64,000 nt of DNA from Limnomonas spitsbergensis (GCA_037349105.1 JAYJMM010000123.1:7564001-7628000), one strand, 5' to 3'. Counted from the first letter of the stretch, positions 21,637 through 34,700 are shown. A program made the numbers and translations. The notes: a model not told the origin generated them from the letters alone.

Positions 21637-23952
21637 GCGCCCAGTCAATACCAGAGCACTGTGAATAAGATCTTTGCTAATCTAGCATTCGTCCTCATTT
21701 ACATTGATGACATCATGATCCTGTCCCAGTCACCCGAGCAACACTTGCAGCACTTACGACAGGTGTTTGACAAAATACGAGAATCCGGACTGCAGGTCAA
21801 ATTTTCAAAGTGCAAATTTTTGCAAGCTCAAGTCAAGTATCTAGGGCACATTCTTTCGAAAGAGGGAGTCGCTGCCGATCCAGACAAGATTCGAACACTT
21901 ACCGAGTGGGAATTCCCGACCAGTGCGACAGGTGTGTTGCAGTTTCTAGGCCTTGCCAATTACTTTCGCAAATTCATCCCGAACCTCTCCAGGCTGGCAG
22001 CACCCTTGTACCATTTGACCAAGAAAACAGTCCAGTTCACAGGAGGAGCTGATGCTCTGCTGGCTTTTCAAGCTATCAAGGAAGCACTAGCTTCACCACC
22101 AGTCCTTGCATATCCAGATCCAGACCAGCCATATGAACTTGTCTCTGATGCCTCCATCACTGGATGTGGTGCAGTGCTGACGCAACAGGGTCGACCAGTC
22201 GCGTACTTCTCTGCCAAATTCTCACCTGCCGAGCGCAATTACACTACTGGCGAACAAGAACTCCTGGGCATTATCAAGGCACTCCATGAGTGGCGATGCT
22301 ATCTAGAAGGCGGTCAAGGCTTAAACATTGTTACTGACCACAACCCCTTGACATTTTTCTCGAAACAGCCCACCCTGTCACGTAGGCAAGCAAGGTGGAG
22401 TGAGTTTCTCTCACGATTCGAGTTCACTGTGAAGTACCGACCAGGTGCTACCAACCCAGCTGATTCCCTGTCCAGATTGCCACACCAGGGACCTGCCCAT
22501 GCTGCAATGCTATTTGCAATCACAGTTAACGAGTCATGCCCAGATTTCATGCAAAGAATCAAGAATGAGTCTAGCATTGACCCAGAATTCAAGCATTCCA
22601 GTAAAACTCGAGAATGGTCCTTTAGCAATGGCTACTGGTCTCATGCAGGCCTAGTCATTATCCCAGTAGCACTTCGACAAGAAGTCATTCGAGACCACCA
22701 TGATTCACCCCTTGCAGGACATTTCAATTGGAAGACAACACTGGACCACATCAAACGCCAATTTTGGTGGCCCTCAATCCAGGCAGATGTACAACAGTAT
22801 GTCTCATCATGTGCCTCATGCCAGAGGAACAAGTCTGCAAACAAGAGACCCTTTGGTCTAAACCAGCCACTAGAAATCCCTGATTCCAGATGGCACACTG
22901 TCACCATGGACTTTGTGTTTGACCTGCCCCAGTCAGCCAGTGGTCATGATGGCATCATGGTCATTGTGGACAAGCTTACCAAGTTTGTTTGTCTAGCCCC
23001 AGTCAGGAAATCTAGCACATCTGAGGATGTTGCTCGAGTTTTCATCTCTCATGTATTCCAGCATCACGGTTTTCCTAGAAACATCATTTCTGACAGAGAT
23101 GTACGATTCACTTCGTCATTCTGGAAGACCATGTGTCACCGCCTTGGTGTACAGCCCAGATTTTCAACTGCTTTCCACCCCCAAACAGATGGTCAAACAG
23201 AGCGAATGAATCGAGTCGTCGAAGAAGTGCTGAGGCATTTCATTGATGGAAACCATGTCACTTGGGAAGAACTCCTACCAGTTGTTGCTATGTCCATTAA
23301 CAATGCCAAGACCAGTACGACCAGGCACACCCCGTTCTACCTGAACTGTGGACGCAACCCGTATACCCCTTTGTCAATCGACATTCCAGACAAGCAAATT
23401 CCAGCTCTTGATTCAGTCTTCAGTGACCTGGATGACACTCTAGTTCAAGTTCAAAAGCTATTACGAGCTGCGCAGGATCGCCAGTCGTCGTACGCTGACA
23501 CGCGCTTCCGAGCACCTCACACTTTTCAAGCAGGTGACCAAGTTCTCCTGTCAACAAGAAACTTCAAGTTCCAGACCGGAGTTAAGAAACTTCATCCCAA
23601 GTATATCGGCCCAGTGACAATCCTGAGTTTAACTTCTGGTGGCAATGCTGCTAGGTTGCAACTACCCGAGAATTACACTCGAGTTCACCCAGTCTTTCAC
23701 GTGTCACTCTTACGACAGTTCAAGCCCAGTACCAGTTCAAACCCAGTACCTGTCGAGCCTCAAGTCGTGGATGGTTTACCATTATACCAAGTCGAGTCGC
23801 TCTTGTCACATCGCATTCGACGAGTCGGCAAAAAGCGAGTCAAGCAGGTCCTAATCAAATGGCTTGGTTACGATGACACTCACAATTCATGGGAGCCACT
23901 CAAAAACCTGACTCCTGAATTACTCCTTGACGCTCAAAACCTTTTTGAGTAA
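21637..23952 (+). pseudogene. pol, second part: RT catalytic core, RNase H, integrase, chromodomain
   Basis: It opens with the RT catalytic motif (VLIYIDDIMILS). Next is RNase H (LVSDASITGCGAVLTQQGRP, TGEQELLGIIKAL, VTDHNPL). The integrase zinc site is HHDSPLAGH with CASC. The DDE core has TMDFVFDLP, ISDRDVRFTSSFW and HPQTDGQTERMN. A C-terminal chromodomain reads YQVESLLSHR then IKWLGYDDTHNSWEP. Chromodomains of this class direct integration toward modified chromatin. The reading frame itself is intact to the TAA at 23950, but it is severed from its N-terminus by the hAT insertion. Confidence 0.93.
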
Positions 23953-24294
23953 CCAGCACCAGTCCAGTAATCAAGGTCCATACCCCTAGTCCCAGATCGA
24001 GACCTAACTCTAAACCAGACCAGTCAGATTTTTTTTCTGAACCTTGTCTTGAATTCCGTTGAGAACCGATACTGCCCAGCCTGGCAAGCTGCTCAGATTT
24101 CACTTCTCGTTAGAATTCAATCTAGATCCAGACTTGAGTTAACTTTTCCAGCGGACAATCATGTACTCTAGCAGAACCAGTCCCAAGATAACTTGTTCCA
24201 GATTTCATGTTTGAGATTTAATTAATTAAATACTGCAACATTCCAGGTTCCAGTTCACTGACATTTACCTTCCACCGCGCTCGGCACGCAGCCT

Positions 24295-24304
24295 AGGGGG
24301 GAGG
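24295..24304 (+). other. Polypurine tract of the chromovirus
   Basis: AGGGGGGAGG, two bases before the 3' LTR; the expected plus-strand primer. Confidence 0.75.
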
Positions 24305-24306
24305 TA

Positions 24307-24711
24307 TGTAATGGTCATCCAACCAGTACCCCAGAATTACCAGCGCTGACGCGACCTGGCTTACGTTATCGGTGCTTCCGCACCGCTACGGAAGCTGCAG
24401 GGACGTCTGGCAAGCCCAGACCAGAACCCTCACGGGTTAAACCCTGCACCTTCCATATAAGCGAGCTCTGCTAGGCATCGGGAAGTCTCAGACGAGATCA
24501 ATCCATCAGGCTCAATACCTGACTGTCCCACTATCAAATCTCTAGTCTCCAGCAAGTCTCCCCTCGTGAGCACCTAGTCCCCCCTCAGTCAACCTCTCCG
24601 TCTACTCGTCTACCCTCAACACCGTCCCGGACCTCCCTCCACGTTCTAGTACCAGTGAGTCCCTGTCTAGATATAAGAGTCCTGCCCCCTAGGGCACCTA
24701 GGACCTCTTCA
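24307..24711 (+). repeat. 3' LTR of the chromovirus
   Basis: It has the same length as the 5' LTR and differs from it at three positions (CCTCCCATA/CCTTCCATA, GAAGACTC/GAAGTCTC, CTAGAACC/CTAGGACC). Confidence 0.95.
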
Positions 24712-25014
24712 GAAGGTGTTCGTCTGCTGATGGAGAATGTTCTGAACTAATGCCACCCTAGTGAAACTTGCTTGTTTCAAATGATCCCCTTGCAAAGGCA
24801 GTCCTCATATGTGGATCCCAGATGTTATCAGCAGCACAGGCAATTTCCTTTATGCAACAAACCAAGCTGAGCCAGAAGTCGTATTAGATTACTCGAATGC
24901 TGTTTCCCAACAGCCTGCCTCCCATGTCAGACCTGGAGGAGGAGGGACATCGGCTTCTGCCGGCTGGCCTGAAGCCTTTGTTCTTGCCTAGCAGCCTGGC
25001 CAAGCAGCAGGCAG

Positions 25015-25123
25015 TTGCCGCTGCTACTCCCATGTCCGGAAGTTGTCATGCAGACAGAGGAAGATGAAAAATGCTTGTCCCTGAAAGCTACTGCTGCTGC
25101 CGCCACCCCTGATCAGCAGGATC

Positions 25124-25164
<41 letters not shown>

Positions 25165-26660
25165 ACTACCGCTGCCACTGCTGCCGCAACCCATGATCAG
25201 CAGGATTCTGACACCTGCAGCAAGCCAGATGGGTGGATCCTGGGAGACTTGCGTGGCATGTTGAGGGAGCAGGCGCGGGCATTTATTTCTCAGCACCCAG
25301 ATGTGTCGTGTATAACATTCAAGGGAGGCGGTGATAATTTCCAGATCAAATACCACAAAGGCGTCGTGACTCGTGGAGCAATTTTCCATCCACTCCATTT
25401 ACCTTGATGGCCATAATAATGCTTATGGGGGGAGTCGTGGAGCAGCCCGCACTCTGGCCATCATCAATGCGCCTGAGACTTCTTAGGTAGTTCATGCAAT
25501 CTTCGAGGCTTTGGAGGAGCTGTTCCTGACTAGTGAGGGGATGCCTTTAACCAGCATCGAAGTTGATGGCCGACACGTGCATCTTGCGTTTGTGATGTCG
25601 GCAGATTTTAAATTTGCTGCTGATGCAAATGGCCACGTTGGCCAGGGTATCACGTATCCCTGTCTGCACTGAAAAAAAAGCCAGTTGATGTTGCAGGCAA
25701 GCAATCACCAGTTCACCGTGAGGGAAAAAGCGGGAATGCGGAGAATTGGCGCTCTGGTAATCAGCATCTAGTGAATGGCACTAGAGAGATTGCCGACACG
25801 ACAGCCCTGAATAATGACCAAGATCTGAAATGTTTCATGGTTGAGCTCGGTGCTTTAAGCAGCGTGAATGATCCAATCACAAAAAATAGCTTCATCAACT
25901 CCAGTGTGTAAAGAAAACATTACTTTGAGTGGACAGTTTTATAAACAATCAAGTTCTTAGATAATCTATGCTTAACAATTCCTGCATTTTATTTGCACCA
26001 CACTCTTCAAATTTCAAAAAAAAATATACTTAATTATGCAGGGTTCGTCCAGCTAAGGTGTTCCTTGAATACCGGATGGATCCCCCGCACATGAAGCTCA
26101 ATGTGGTGAACAACCAGTTTTCTTACGCTAGTGACCTGGCATCCCAGATAGGCTGCAAGGAGGACCTCCTCTCAATGATGGCACATCTCAAACTAGAACG
26201 GCCCATCACTAGGTACCAGGGCAATCAATATTCAGAGGTTGTACGACTGCGGCGTGCGTGGCTGGAAATTGTACCCAGTCATTGACCGGGCTTGGGATCT
26301 CCTAGCGTTTATGTTGACCATCATCGGTCTACCTCGAGCCAGCCTGACACAACACATCACTTATGCATTCAATCCTCTATCCAGCAGTACGCAACAATCA
26401 TAAACACCTGGATCACCAAGCCATACTGTCCCACATCAGCATAGGGTGGAGAACATGAGGCAGCAGCAGCAGCGCACGGCTGGAAAGTGTATAACCACAT
26501 CCTATGAGGCCACGTTAAGGAGCCTCTAATGGCGTACTCCCCAAACCAGGACGTGTCCTTGCATGACGCGGGATCAACATTCCTTGAAACATTGAACCGC
26601 GCTTTCAAGGTAGCAATATCCCGCCACACTTCCCGTGGTGGAGGTCACTTGTCAAGACTT
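25015..26660 (+). pseudogene. Degenerate transposase-like coding remnants
   Basis: Successive open stretches in different frames, broken by stops, read like one decayed protein: GWILGDLRGMLREQARAFIS, then FEALEELFLTSEGMPLTSIE followed by a DFKFAADANGHVGQGITYPC-like segment, then DPPHMKLNVVNNQFSYASDL, then YSPNQDVSLHDAGSTFLETL. The D-K-x-Gly...C pattern and DPPHMKL recall DNA-transposase or replication-type ORFs, but I cannot name the family. A (GCT)n run at about 25129-25162 encodes poly-Ala in the first stretch. Confidence 0.4.
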
Positions 26661-26914
26661 AGGGAGAAACGGGACCCAGTGGCTCAGGGTTTGTGGTGAC
26701 TCTGCATGAACCAGTCCCCAGATGTACGAGGCCAAATGTATTAGTCCGAAGCATGTACCTCTGCAAAAAGTGCGGCGAACCAAAATTGGGCCAATGGTGC
26801 TATGTCTCAACTCTAGCAACGCAAACAAGGAGCATGGAGGACAGACCATGCTGATAGAGTGCGGACAGAGATGGATCTGATTGCAATCTTGCAAGCCTAA
26901 GCCATGAGGCGTTT

Positions 26915-27190
26915 TGTCACTGTTGTTAATGTTGCTGCTACTTTTGTTGTTGCTGCTGTTGCTGCTGCTGATGTTGTTGCTGTTGTTGCTGCTGTTTCTG
27001 TTGCTTCTGCTGTTGCTACTACACATGTTGCCTATGTTGCTTCTGCTGTTGATGCTACTACAGTTGATGTTGTTGTTGTTGTTGCTGTTGCTGTTGTTGC
27101 TGCTACATATGCTACGATTGCTTCTGTTATTGCTACCTCTGATGTTGTTGCTGCTACAGCTGCTTTTTGCTTCTGTTGTTGCAGGGCAGT
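26915..27190 (+). repeat. Imperfect GTT/GCT trinucleotide tract
   Basis: About 270 bp of interrupted GTTGCT triplets, open in all three frames only because of composition. A (CAACAACGA)-like tract follows at about 27312-27365. I do not call a gene here. Confidence 0.75.
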
Positions 27191-27413
27191 GTCCTTAGGG
27201 GCACCACTGCATTACTCTCTTGTGCCCATACACGTCACACGTTGTAGCTCAAGTAGCCAAGATGAGACCTCCAACTCAGAGGGCACCACTGCCTCTCATG
27301 CAGCCACGACAACAACAACGACAACAACGGGCCTAGCGTTGCATCATCAACAACAACAGCAGACCACGCAACAACTTGCCATGCATCATGAAATTTTACA
27401 GGACAACCGCTAA

Positions 27414-30400
27414 TGCACGCTTCATCCAACATGCCGCGTGTAGGAATACTGACGTTTGTAGCATGCTGATTGGATATTTTTAACTTGTGCTCCGTTTTTA
27501 TCTTGTTGAGCCTCATCAATGGTAACTAGTGTGACTTAGTGATTAGCCATGGCTATCTTATGTCACCTTTTCCGTCCCATCATCTGCCATATATTACAAG
27601 CACAAATGGCAGCGTGTGTTGAGAGGTTGTCCCCAGTCGTCAACGGGGCGCTCGCAGTTGCAGTCCAGCTAAGAGGCCGACTTAGTAGCTGATACATGCC
27701 TGACCAAGATTGGGCAAATTTTCGGCAGAGCCCCCCCGGGCGGCCGAAGGTGGCGGGGGCGAAGCCCTCAGCAGAGTCACCCCGTATCCGTCCGTCCGTC
27801 AGCCCGATGTTTCTGGAACATCCGTCCCTGAAACTGTATGCGCTACAACGGAAATCAACCGTCTGTATTTATTAAGGTTATTCCTGTCAGACCTCAAAGG
27901 CCGAGGTGCAGAAATGAGAAACTCAGCTACCAAGGCTGGATCTCACATATATTTGTAAAAGCTGTGCCTATGGCGCAGCCCCCGAGTGACGTGTCTGCCC
28001 TGAAACCTGCTGCGGTGTGCTAGGCTGTCCTATTTTCTGAGTTTGTCCCCGCCTCTGTTTGCGTTCTGAATATTTGGGAGATGGTGTTACTTTGTTGGTT
28101 GAATGATGAGTGGTGCTGGTGATGTGTGTGTTGTGTGTGTTGCTTGTGCGGTGGGGTTGTAGGTGTTGCCTGTGCATGTTGGGTACTACTGCTTGTGCAA
28201 GTGTGCCTAGTTGCTGCTGGAAGTGGTGTTCAGTGAACACAGTACAGATGGGCAACAACATTCTTCTGACATCTGACATTCCCTGAACAACAGTGACCTA
28301 CTGGCCTACTATGCTCCTTCTCTGATTCTGGGGCCCAGCGTGCAGCCCAGCTTGATGCCTTTGGTGCAAGGCGTGGGCCAAGTTCTTTATGGCCATTTCT
28401 GAGCTTGTAGATTGCCCACTCATGCGAACACATATCACCCAGCATGCGCTTGCTGCATGTGTTCTGCAAGGCACATTGCAACCATGCCAGCTTGAGTCCC
28501 TCAGCTGTCCTAGCAGCTGACCAGTCCTGAGCAGCAGGTCCCACACCTCAATCAAAACAGTGGGAGGTGCCAATCTGTTGACCTGTGAGAGTGCATATCT
28601 GTTTCTGGTTAAGCTGCTGCAGTTGTGGTGTGTCAGCCTGTCAGGATGACAGGTGGTGCATGGCACCGGACGCTCTGTCGAAATGTCATCGCACTTCATA
28701 CACGGGAATCTGAGGAAGGCAAGCAATTCTGCCAGCACTGCCAAACCTTACAGACAAAACGTGTTTGCGCCTAACGCAAAGCTGCACGATAGTCCCTACG
28801 ATGGTCTTTCGCATGTCCTGCAGTGAACTGTCATCCTGCAAGTTCGAAAACTAGTCAGCCGCAGGCTGCAGCGATACGGATGAATGCGAGCAGCCCTGTC
28901 ATCACGGCTAAGCTGTTCAACGAGTTTGCGCTTAAAGCAGCGCAACGCAAGTGCACAACATGTACTGTGCAGTATGAGCTTTCGGTTGACAAGGGCGAAA
29001 ACCAACGTGGCCGAGGCCTTGGCTGCCCCGTCACGAGCATAAACATCGCATACGGACATGGAAACGACTTAGCGCCCAATACGAAGCAACGCGGTGGCCT
29101 GTTTCTGAATTCGGCACCATTTTCCACCGCAAACCCCCGCAAATAGCATGTCCAAGAAAGTACGGCGCGTTTGATCCACTCTGCGCGCCTCCGTCGCAGT
29201 GCACTGTCATAAGGTCGGGAGCCACGAGATACGCCATTGGAACAAAACATGACTCGAAACAGTGGGGCGACCGCGAAGAACGAGCCTTTCAAAACAGGTC
29301 CCACTTTGGCGGTTGGTAACCGATTTCCCAGTGAACTCAACTGAAAACCCAAACCCTATCCCTTTCCGTTCCTTTCAGTCACTCGGGTATCTGTACATAA
29401 CAGCGGATGACGGTGTCGTCACGCAGTCCCCTGGTGTCACGCGACAGGCCGACAGCTGCAGCTTCGCTTCTCTATGCGCAATTCGAAACGCATCATCAAC
29501 AGCACGCACATGGCCAGCGATAGAGTTGTGACAAATATTTTGAAATCCTTCAACATGGCGAGGGGGCTTGCATGGGGTCCAGGTGATGACCCCATCCGCA
29601 CCTACCTGCGCCTGCCCTCTGAAAAGTCACATACCCGACTGCTCTGCCGTTTTTTGTGCTGCGCAGCAGCACCTCTGATTACTTGTCCTATGTGAAGGTA
29701 TTGTCCCGCGGCATTGCCCCCCTGAAACCAAACTATGATGCCGGGCTCTCATTTCCATCTTCAAAGTTGTCGCGGCAAGGGGGTGCACCCTAAGGAAGGC
29801 TTTAGATTGGAGGAGTGGTCGTGTGGTAATATCCAGATGTCGGGCTGGAGATATGCCTTGTAAAGAAGCAAAAATAACTCGAGTTGCTGCTGATAGTCGA
29901 CTGTTGGCCTAAATGCTCTACCAGCTTTGTATCTGGAGACTTAGTTGTTGATGCTTTAGGGTCGTTGTTGGCCTAGATGATATGTCAGATTCCCCTTAGT
30001 AAGACTTGAAGTGACGATTTACTTGCAAAGGCAATATTCATGAACAATGGCTGGAAACGTCAAGAGTCTATTGAAGGCTGTGAAATCGCAGTAAGAAAGA
30101 AAGAGTAAGTGGGACCCAAATCGGGATCCTATAAGTAGGCACACACACTTCTTCAAGTTCACACATAAATTCCAACCGAAAAGCGGTTGGCGCGGTCGAA
30201 CGCACGGTGCAGTCATACGTCATGACAAAGTCCCCTTCCTGTTTCATGTTGGAAGTGGCATATTGGCATGCTGCCATGAAGTTAGCGTGCAAGATCCATG
30301 GCTTTGATGCATGGAGAACACTTATCCTTCTGTTTTCTCAGCTAGAATTCTTCTGTAAGCTTCTGTGTCCCTTTTCTCCATTTCGGCCTACGAAAGCGGG

Positions 30401-30432
30401 GTGCACGTGTTAATCAACGAGGCCGACTGGTC
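27414..30432. other. Gene-poor flank with decayed ORF fragments
   Basis: Minus-strand open frames at 28230-28744 (CMKCDDISTERPVPCTTCHP, WVICVRMSGQSTSSEMAIKN) and a plus frame at 28823-29146 (LFNEFALKAAQRKCTTCTVQ) look like pieces of old mobile-element proteins with paired cysteines. They are interrupted and I cannot assign them. Nothing else is recognised up to the insertion site of the large element. Confidence 0.3.
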
Positions 30433-31063
30433 TGTCACAGTATATTACAGTATACGTGACAGAACCGTTTAGACCGCAGTTAGCGTCATCGGTGACTCCG
30501 CAGCTTCTCTGCGGAGTCTCCGGATTTGAGCTGAGACCTAGAAACCCGCTTACGCAGGATTAGTTTGACAGGTTCTACCGTACTCTGAACTGGGCCTGCC
30601 GGGTCCCTGTATCCCGGCAATTGCCTTGGCTAGTTACTTCGTCCCTTTCTAAAGGACAGACCTCTATTTGTAACAAGCACCGGCAGTCTTTGAGACCAGC
30701 AGCTTCCATATAAGTCAGTACCTTAACTCGAGTCAAGCCTAGCTCAGCCACCGCTGATCTAGCTGGAGACAAGTACCCCAGTAAGAGAACCGAGACTCTG
30801 CAGAAGAAGAAGTACGCAGCCTCGTCCCGTCCGTCTCTCCGCGTGTTACGCGGTAAGTGTCCTTAACATAGCCCAGCTGGATCGCGACCAGACGGCCAGA
30901 AGGCCTATGCCCCCAAAGTCTGTTGCTATATATACACAATATCCACCTAGCTGCTTAACTCGAAGAGCACTCGCAGCCAGTGAGTAGTCACTGAGCCTGC
31001 CCGTAGGCGTCCGTCACTGCAGTGAGGAAAGAAGTCCGCCACGGACCTGAAGCGCACCTCGCG
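30433..31063 (+). repeat. A1 terminal repeat
   Basis: Starts TGTCACAGTATATTACAG and ends CACCTCGCG. It contains a perfect 10-bp hairpin GACTCCGCAG/CTGCGGAGTC (30494-30518) following TCATCGGTG and a TATA-like CCATATAAG at about 30707. Both resemble features of the chromovirus LTR at 16779. Confidence 0.9.
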
Positions 31064-31086
31064 TGTCCTTTAGAAAGGGACGAAGT
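31064..31086 (+). other. Primer-site position: 23-nt complement of the A repeat
   Basis: The 23 bases directly after A1 are the exact reverse complement of 30636-30658 inside A1 (and of the matching site in A2). This is where a primer binding site is expected, and no tRNA-type TGG site starts here. Self-priming, as in Tf1, is one reading. However, the TATA-like box lies downstream of the partner site, so the partner may not be at the 5' end of the transcript. Confidence 0.55.
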
Positions 31087-31760
31087 GGATCTAGCCTGAT
31101 CAGCCTGATTTGCCAATTCCTGCTAAAGGTGCTTGTGCAGCGAGATTGGAATTTTGTTTGTATGCAAACAACCTTGGACAGCATATGAATTGCACTTTGC
31201 TGTGGTAATCTCCATAGAGAGTGCCAAGTTAAGCCCTGAGAATCACTAAGAGTGGCAACTTAGTGTTGAGTCCAGGAGAGGCTTGAGGATCTGGCTGCGG
31301 ATTTATACACCCAGCAGATAATTCCTGTATGACTGCAGATTGAGATCAGGTGGATCCAATCATTCATCATTGACAGAAGTAAACTTGTTGACAGATCATC
31401 CAAGGTTAAAATTTTGTGGTGTACCAAAGGATCCCCGCAGGCGTCAGAGAGGAACTGACACAGCGCAAGATCCGCCAGGAGGCAGACATCCGCAGGGGAC
31501 GTGCGCCAGCTAGAGGCAGCCCAGCCAGCAAAGGTGGGAAGGGGCTAAAAAGGGCGAAGGAGGATTCCGCCAGATAAAAATATTAGTGAGCATAAAAGCA
31601 GAGGGCAAGGCCTATCGCGCAAAATTGCTGTACCTGCCGTCCAGCCTTGACTAGCAGATCCTCACCAGGTTGCAGTAAGGATAAGGGGCAGAAGCCTAAA
31701 CGTTAGCAGGTTTTGTAGGGGGTGTCGCCAGCACGCCTGCAGAACAGTGCGGTTCGTAAA
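31087..31760 (+). other. Untranslated leader of the giant element
   Basis: There is no ORF of note. The frame opens at GTG 31722, and the first ATG in that frame is 31761. Confidence 0.5.
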
Positions 31761-34700
31761 ATGCCTGTAGAGATGACAGGCATAGATCTAAACCCCGATA
31801 GGCACCAGCACCCTGACGTCCAACGGAGGAGTGGGCGTCTGAGGGGGCTGGAGCCGGGAATAGACCTAAAAAATGCTAGTGCTGAGATTGTGGCAGAGGC
31901 CCTGTTGATAGCGGAAAAGCTGTCAGAGCCAGTAGAACCGCCTGCAGAGGATTGCAGGGTACGTGAGCCAGACCGTGTACCACCCAGAGGGGCAGGGGCG
32001 CAAGCAGATGGTGCAGTACTAGTAACACGAAAAGGCATTGGTCGAGGGGGTCCGTTGCCCGCTGGTTCCGACAGCTGTCTGAATTTCGAGCAGGGGCAGA
32101 CTCAAGCGGGAACCCCAGAGTTGATCTTGGATCAAGCAACGGAAGCATCCCAGAGCTGTGACACGCGACAGAGCAGTGCACCTGAGGCCGAGCCGCAGCA
32201 GAGCCTGCCCAGGGTGGCAAGTGTTACACAGCAGGTTGAAAAAGATCCCAGCCAATCGGGTCTAAGGGCAGAAGTAGCCGCAGCTTCAGACAAGTTTGCA
32301 GGCTGTCATAAGACCTGCGAAGTCAAACCTCGAATAAAGACGGAGGGAGATGGGGCCAGGATTGTGCCTGCAGAGGTCAAACACGAGGAAGATGAGCCAC
32401 AGCCAGCAGCAGGCAGACAGAGCTCGCAGGCAGGCAAGGACAGGGAGAAACCAGCTGAGCCGGTAGGGAAGCCTTGGGCTGATCTATCCGAGGAAGAACA
32501 GCCAGACCCAGTTCAGGAAAAGCAGGGGCAGCAGACTACAGCAGAACTGCGTCCCGTGCAGCAGCTGCAGCCGCGCAAGGCACTGGTTAGAAGAGGAGCT
32601 GGATCCACAGTCTTCGGCACACCGCTGTCCAGTTTTCCACCCAGCGTGAACAGACCTGCGCAGACGTCCAAGGAGGGATCTGGCAGCCAGAGGCAGAGAG
32701 AGCCAGAGCGCTCGGAGACCGGGGGAGTCGCGTGCGGAAATGAGGAGGTAGAAGGGCCGATCGGTTGGGCAGGAATTGTGCAGTGGGCAACAGACCTGTG
32801 GAAGCAAGTGTGCTCCAGGACGTTCTTGCATTTCCAGGACCAGGTCACAGCCATTGAGGAGTTCAAGGCCCATCATCTGCGGGGATGGGCAACAAAGGCC
32901 ATGTTGGGTATCCCCCACACAGGTCTGGACAGGGCGCTACTGTTAGCCGCCCTTGGACAGGTATCCAAGGGAAGGACGGGACACGAAGCAGCCAGGGCTC
33001 TTAAAGCCTTCGCAGACGAATGGTGCAAAGAGGTCACAGGAGACCAGGAGGAACCTGGGTCAGAGCCAGAGGATGAGGAGGACCAGGTGTGGGAAGGATT
33101 TGAAACAGGGATGCAGCGGCCTGAGGGGATCAGGGAGGTGCAAAGGTGGCAGCAGCAGGCAGGAGCCGCGCCAACACCAACACTCAGATCTGCAGCCTTC
33201 GAGGTCAGCAGCGAGCCCAGCCTCAGAGGACGGCCAAGGGGCAGGGAAGCACCCAGAGCCAGCAGTCCAGCCGCCAGCGAAAGGGCGGAATTGACTAGCC
33301 AATCACTTGCCAGAATGGCAGAGCAAAGCACAGCGACACGCAGAGCAAGCAGGCAAGAGTCTTATGAGTTGCTGCGCATAGTCGAGGACAAAGAGAACGC
33401 ATACCAGGAAACCCAGGTGGATTACATCAAGGAATTCCTGAGGAACAGGCAGCCAGGCGCGGCAAGAGGAGCTAGGAGGAATGAGCCTGCAGGCAGCGCA
33501 CAGAGCAGTGGCCCAAAAATACAGGAGGCCAAAGAGGAAACACAGTCTGATTCCTACGCCAGGAATTACACAGGCGGGACGCAGCCAGGTCGGCAGAGCC
33601 GGGAGCCGCCCAGGGGGCAGGCATACTCCAGGGAACAACCTCACCAGCATAGCCAAGAGCCGCCCAGAGGACAGGCAGAGGGCAGGGAACAGCCAAGCCA
33701 GCAGAGCCAGGAGCAATTAAGGGGACCAGCGGAACGCAGCAGAGGTGTGCGGCAGGAATGGCAAGACCAGGAGCTGCCCAGGGGACAGGCAGAGCCCGGT
33801 AGAGCACAGCCTTGGAGACCTGGATCTGACAGCAGACCAAGCAGAAGCGAACCAGAACGACCGCCACCCGAAGGAAGTAGAGGCTCGGCAGGCAGAGCGG
33901 GCAGACAGCCATCACGAGACGCTCACGATCATGATGAGGATTATAACAGACATGACAGGTATCATTCAGGCCGCAGCCCATCGAGGGGCGGCAGTGGAGG
34001 ACCTAGGTCGCGGTCAGGGTCAGTAGATTCGGGACCAGGGGGAGCGGACAGACGCAGGCCGGGAGCCAGACAGGAGTCCAGCGACCAGGAAATGAAAAGG
34101 CTCGATCGGGAGCAGGCGAGGGTGAACCTGCAGCTGCAGCAACAGATGGTATTGCAGCTGGCAGGGGTAGCCAAGGTAGCCAAGATCCCAGCCATCCAAG
34201 GCAACGTACCAGTCCTGGATATGTCACACCCAGGAGCGGTTGCAGCCAGAAAGTATTGCCAGGCGTGTGGGTACTGGGGATCGCACAACAGGTTGGCAAT
34301 GTCAGATGACCAACCAGCATTGGCCGTGGTGGCAGGTGAAATAGCTGGATCATGCCAGTCGCCGTCAGCTATGACGTTGCTGATCAAGTCGCTGGTCAAG
34401 CTGTGGGACAGCAAGCCTGCCAGCATGAGGCCGCTGATGGCAGCCATCAGGGCAGCGCCCCACGCAGGAAACAGAATTGCCAGAGAGGTGGAGCGGATCG
34501 GACAGCAGTGGATAGCCCCAGCGGAGCAGCAGGGTTGCGAAGCTTCGCTACTCACGTTGTGGATCAGGGTGGTCCAGGAGGAGGTGGGAAAGCCAACTTC
34601 AGAGGAGAGGACGGCCATCACCAACCTCAGGCTAGGAGTAAAAACTACTCTAAACCCGGACGTCAAGCCAGAGGAGACGGTGGAAGCATTTGCTCACAGA

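Larger units (their letters stand above)
16779..24711 (+). mobile_element. Ty3/gypsy chromovirus LTR retrotransposon, interrupted
   Basis: It has two 405-bp LTRs (16779-17183 and 24307-24711) that begin TG, end CA and differ at three positions. The target duplication GAAGG lies at 16774-16778 and 24712-24716. A PBS-like site follows the 5' LTR and a purine tract precedes the 3' LTR. The order gag, protease, RT, RNase H, integrase, chromodomain is that of chromoviruses. The near-identical LTRs imply a recent insertion. The copy is probably dead because of a gag stop and the nested element at 20872-21636. Confidence 0.95.

Noticed and set aside
26904..27413. A 169-codon Ala/Val-rich frame and a parallel Leu-rich frame.
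   Set aside because: Both come from a GTT/GCT triplet tract that is open in several frames; no ordinary sequence flanks it.
30575..30939. Small minus-strand ORFs in the A repeat, found identically at 46680-47044.
   Set aside because: They are duplicated only because the repeat is duplicated; no protein features.
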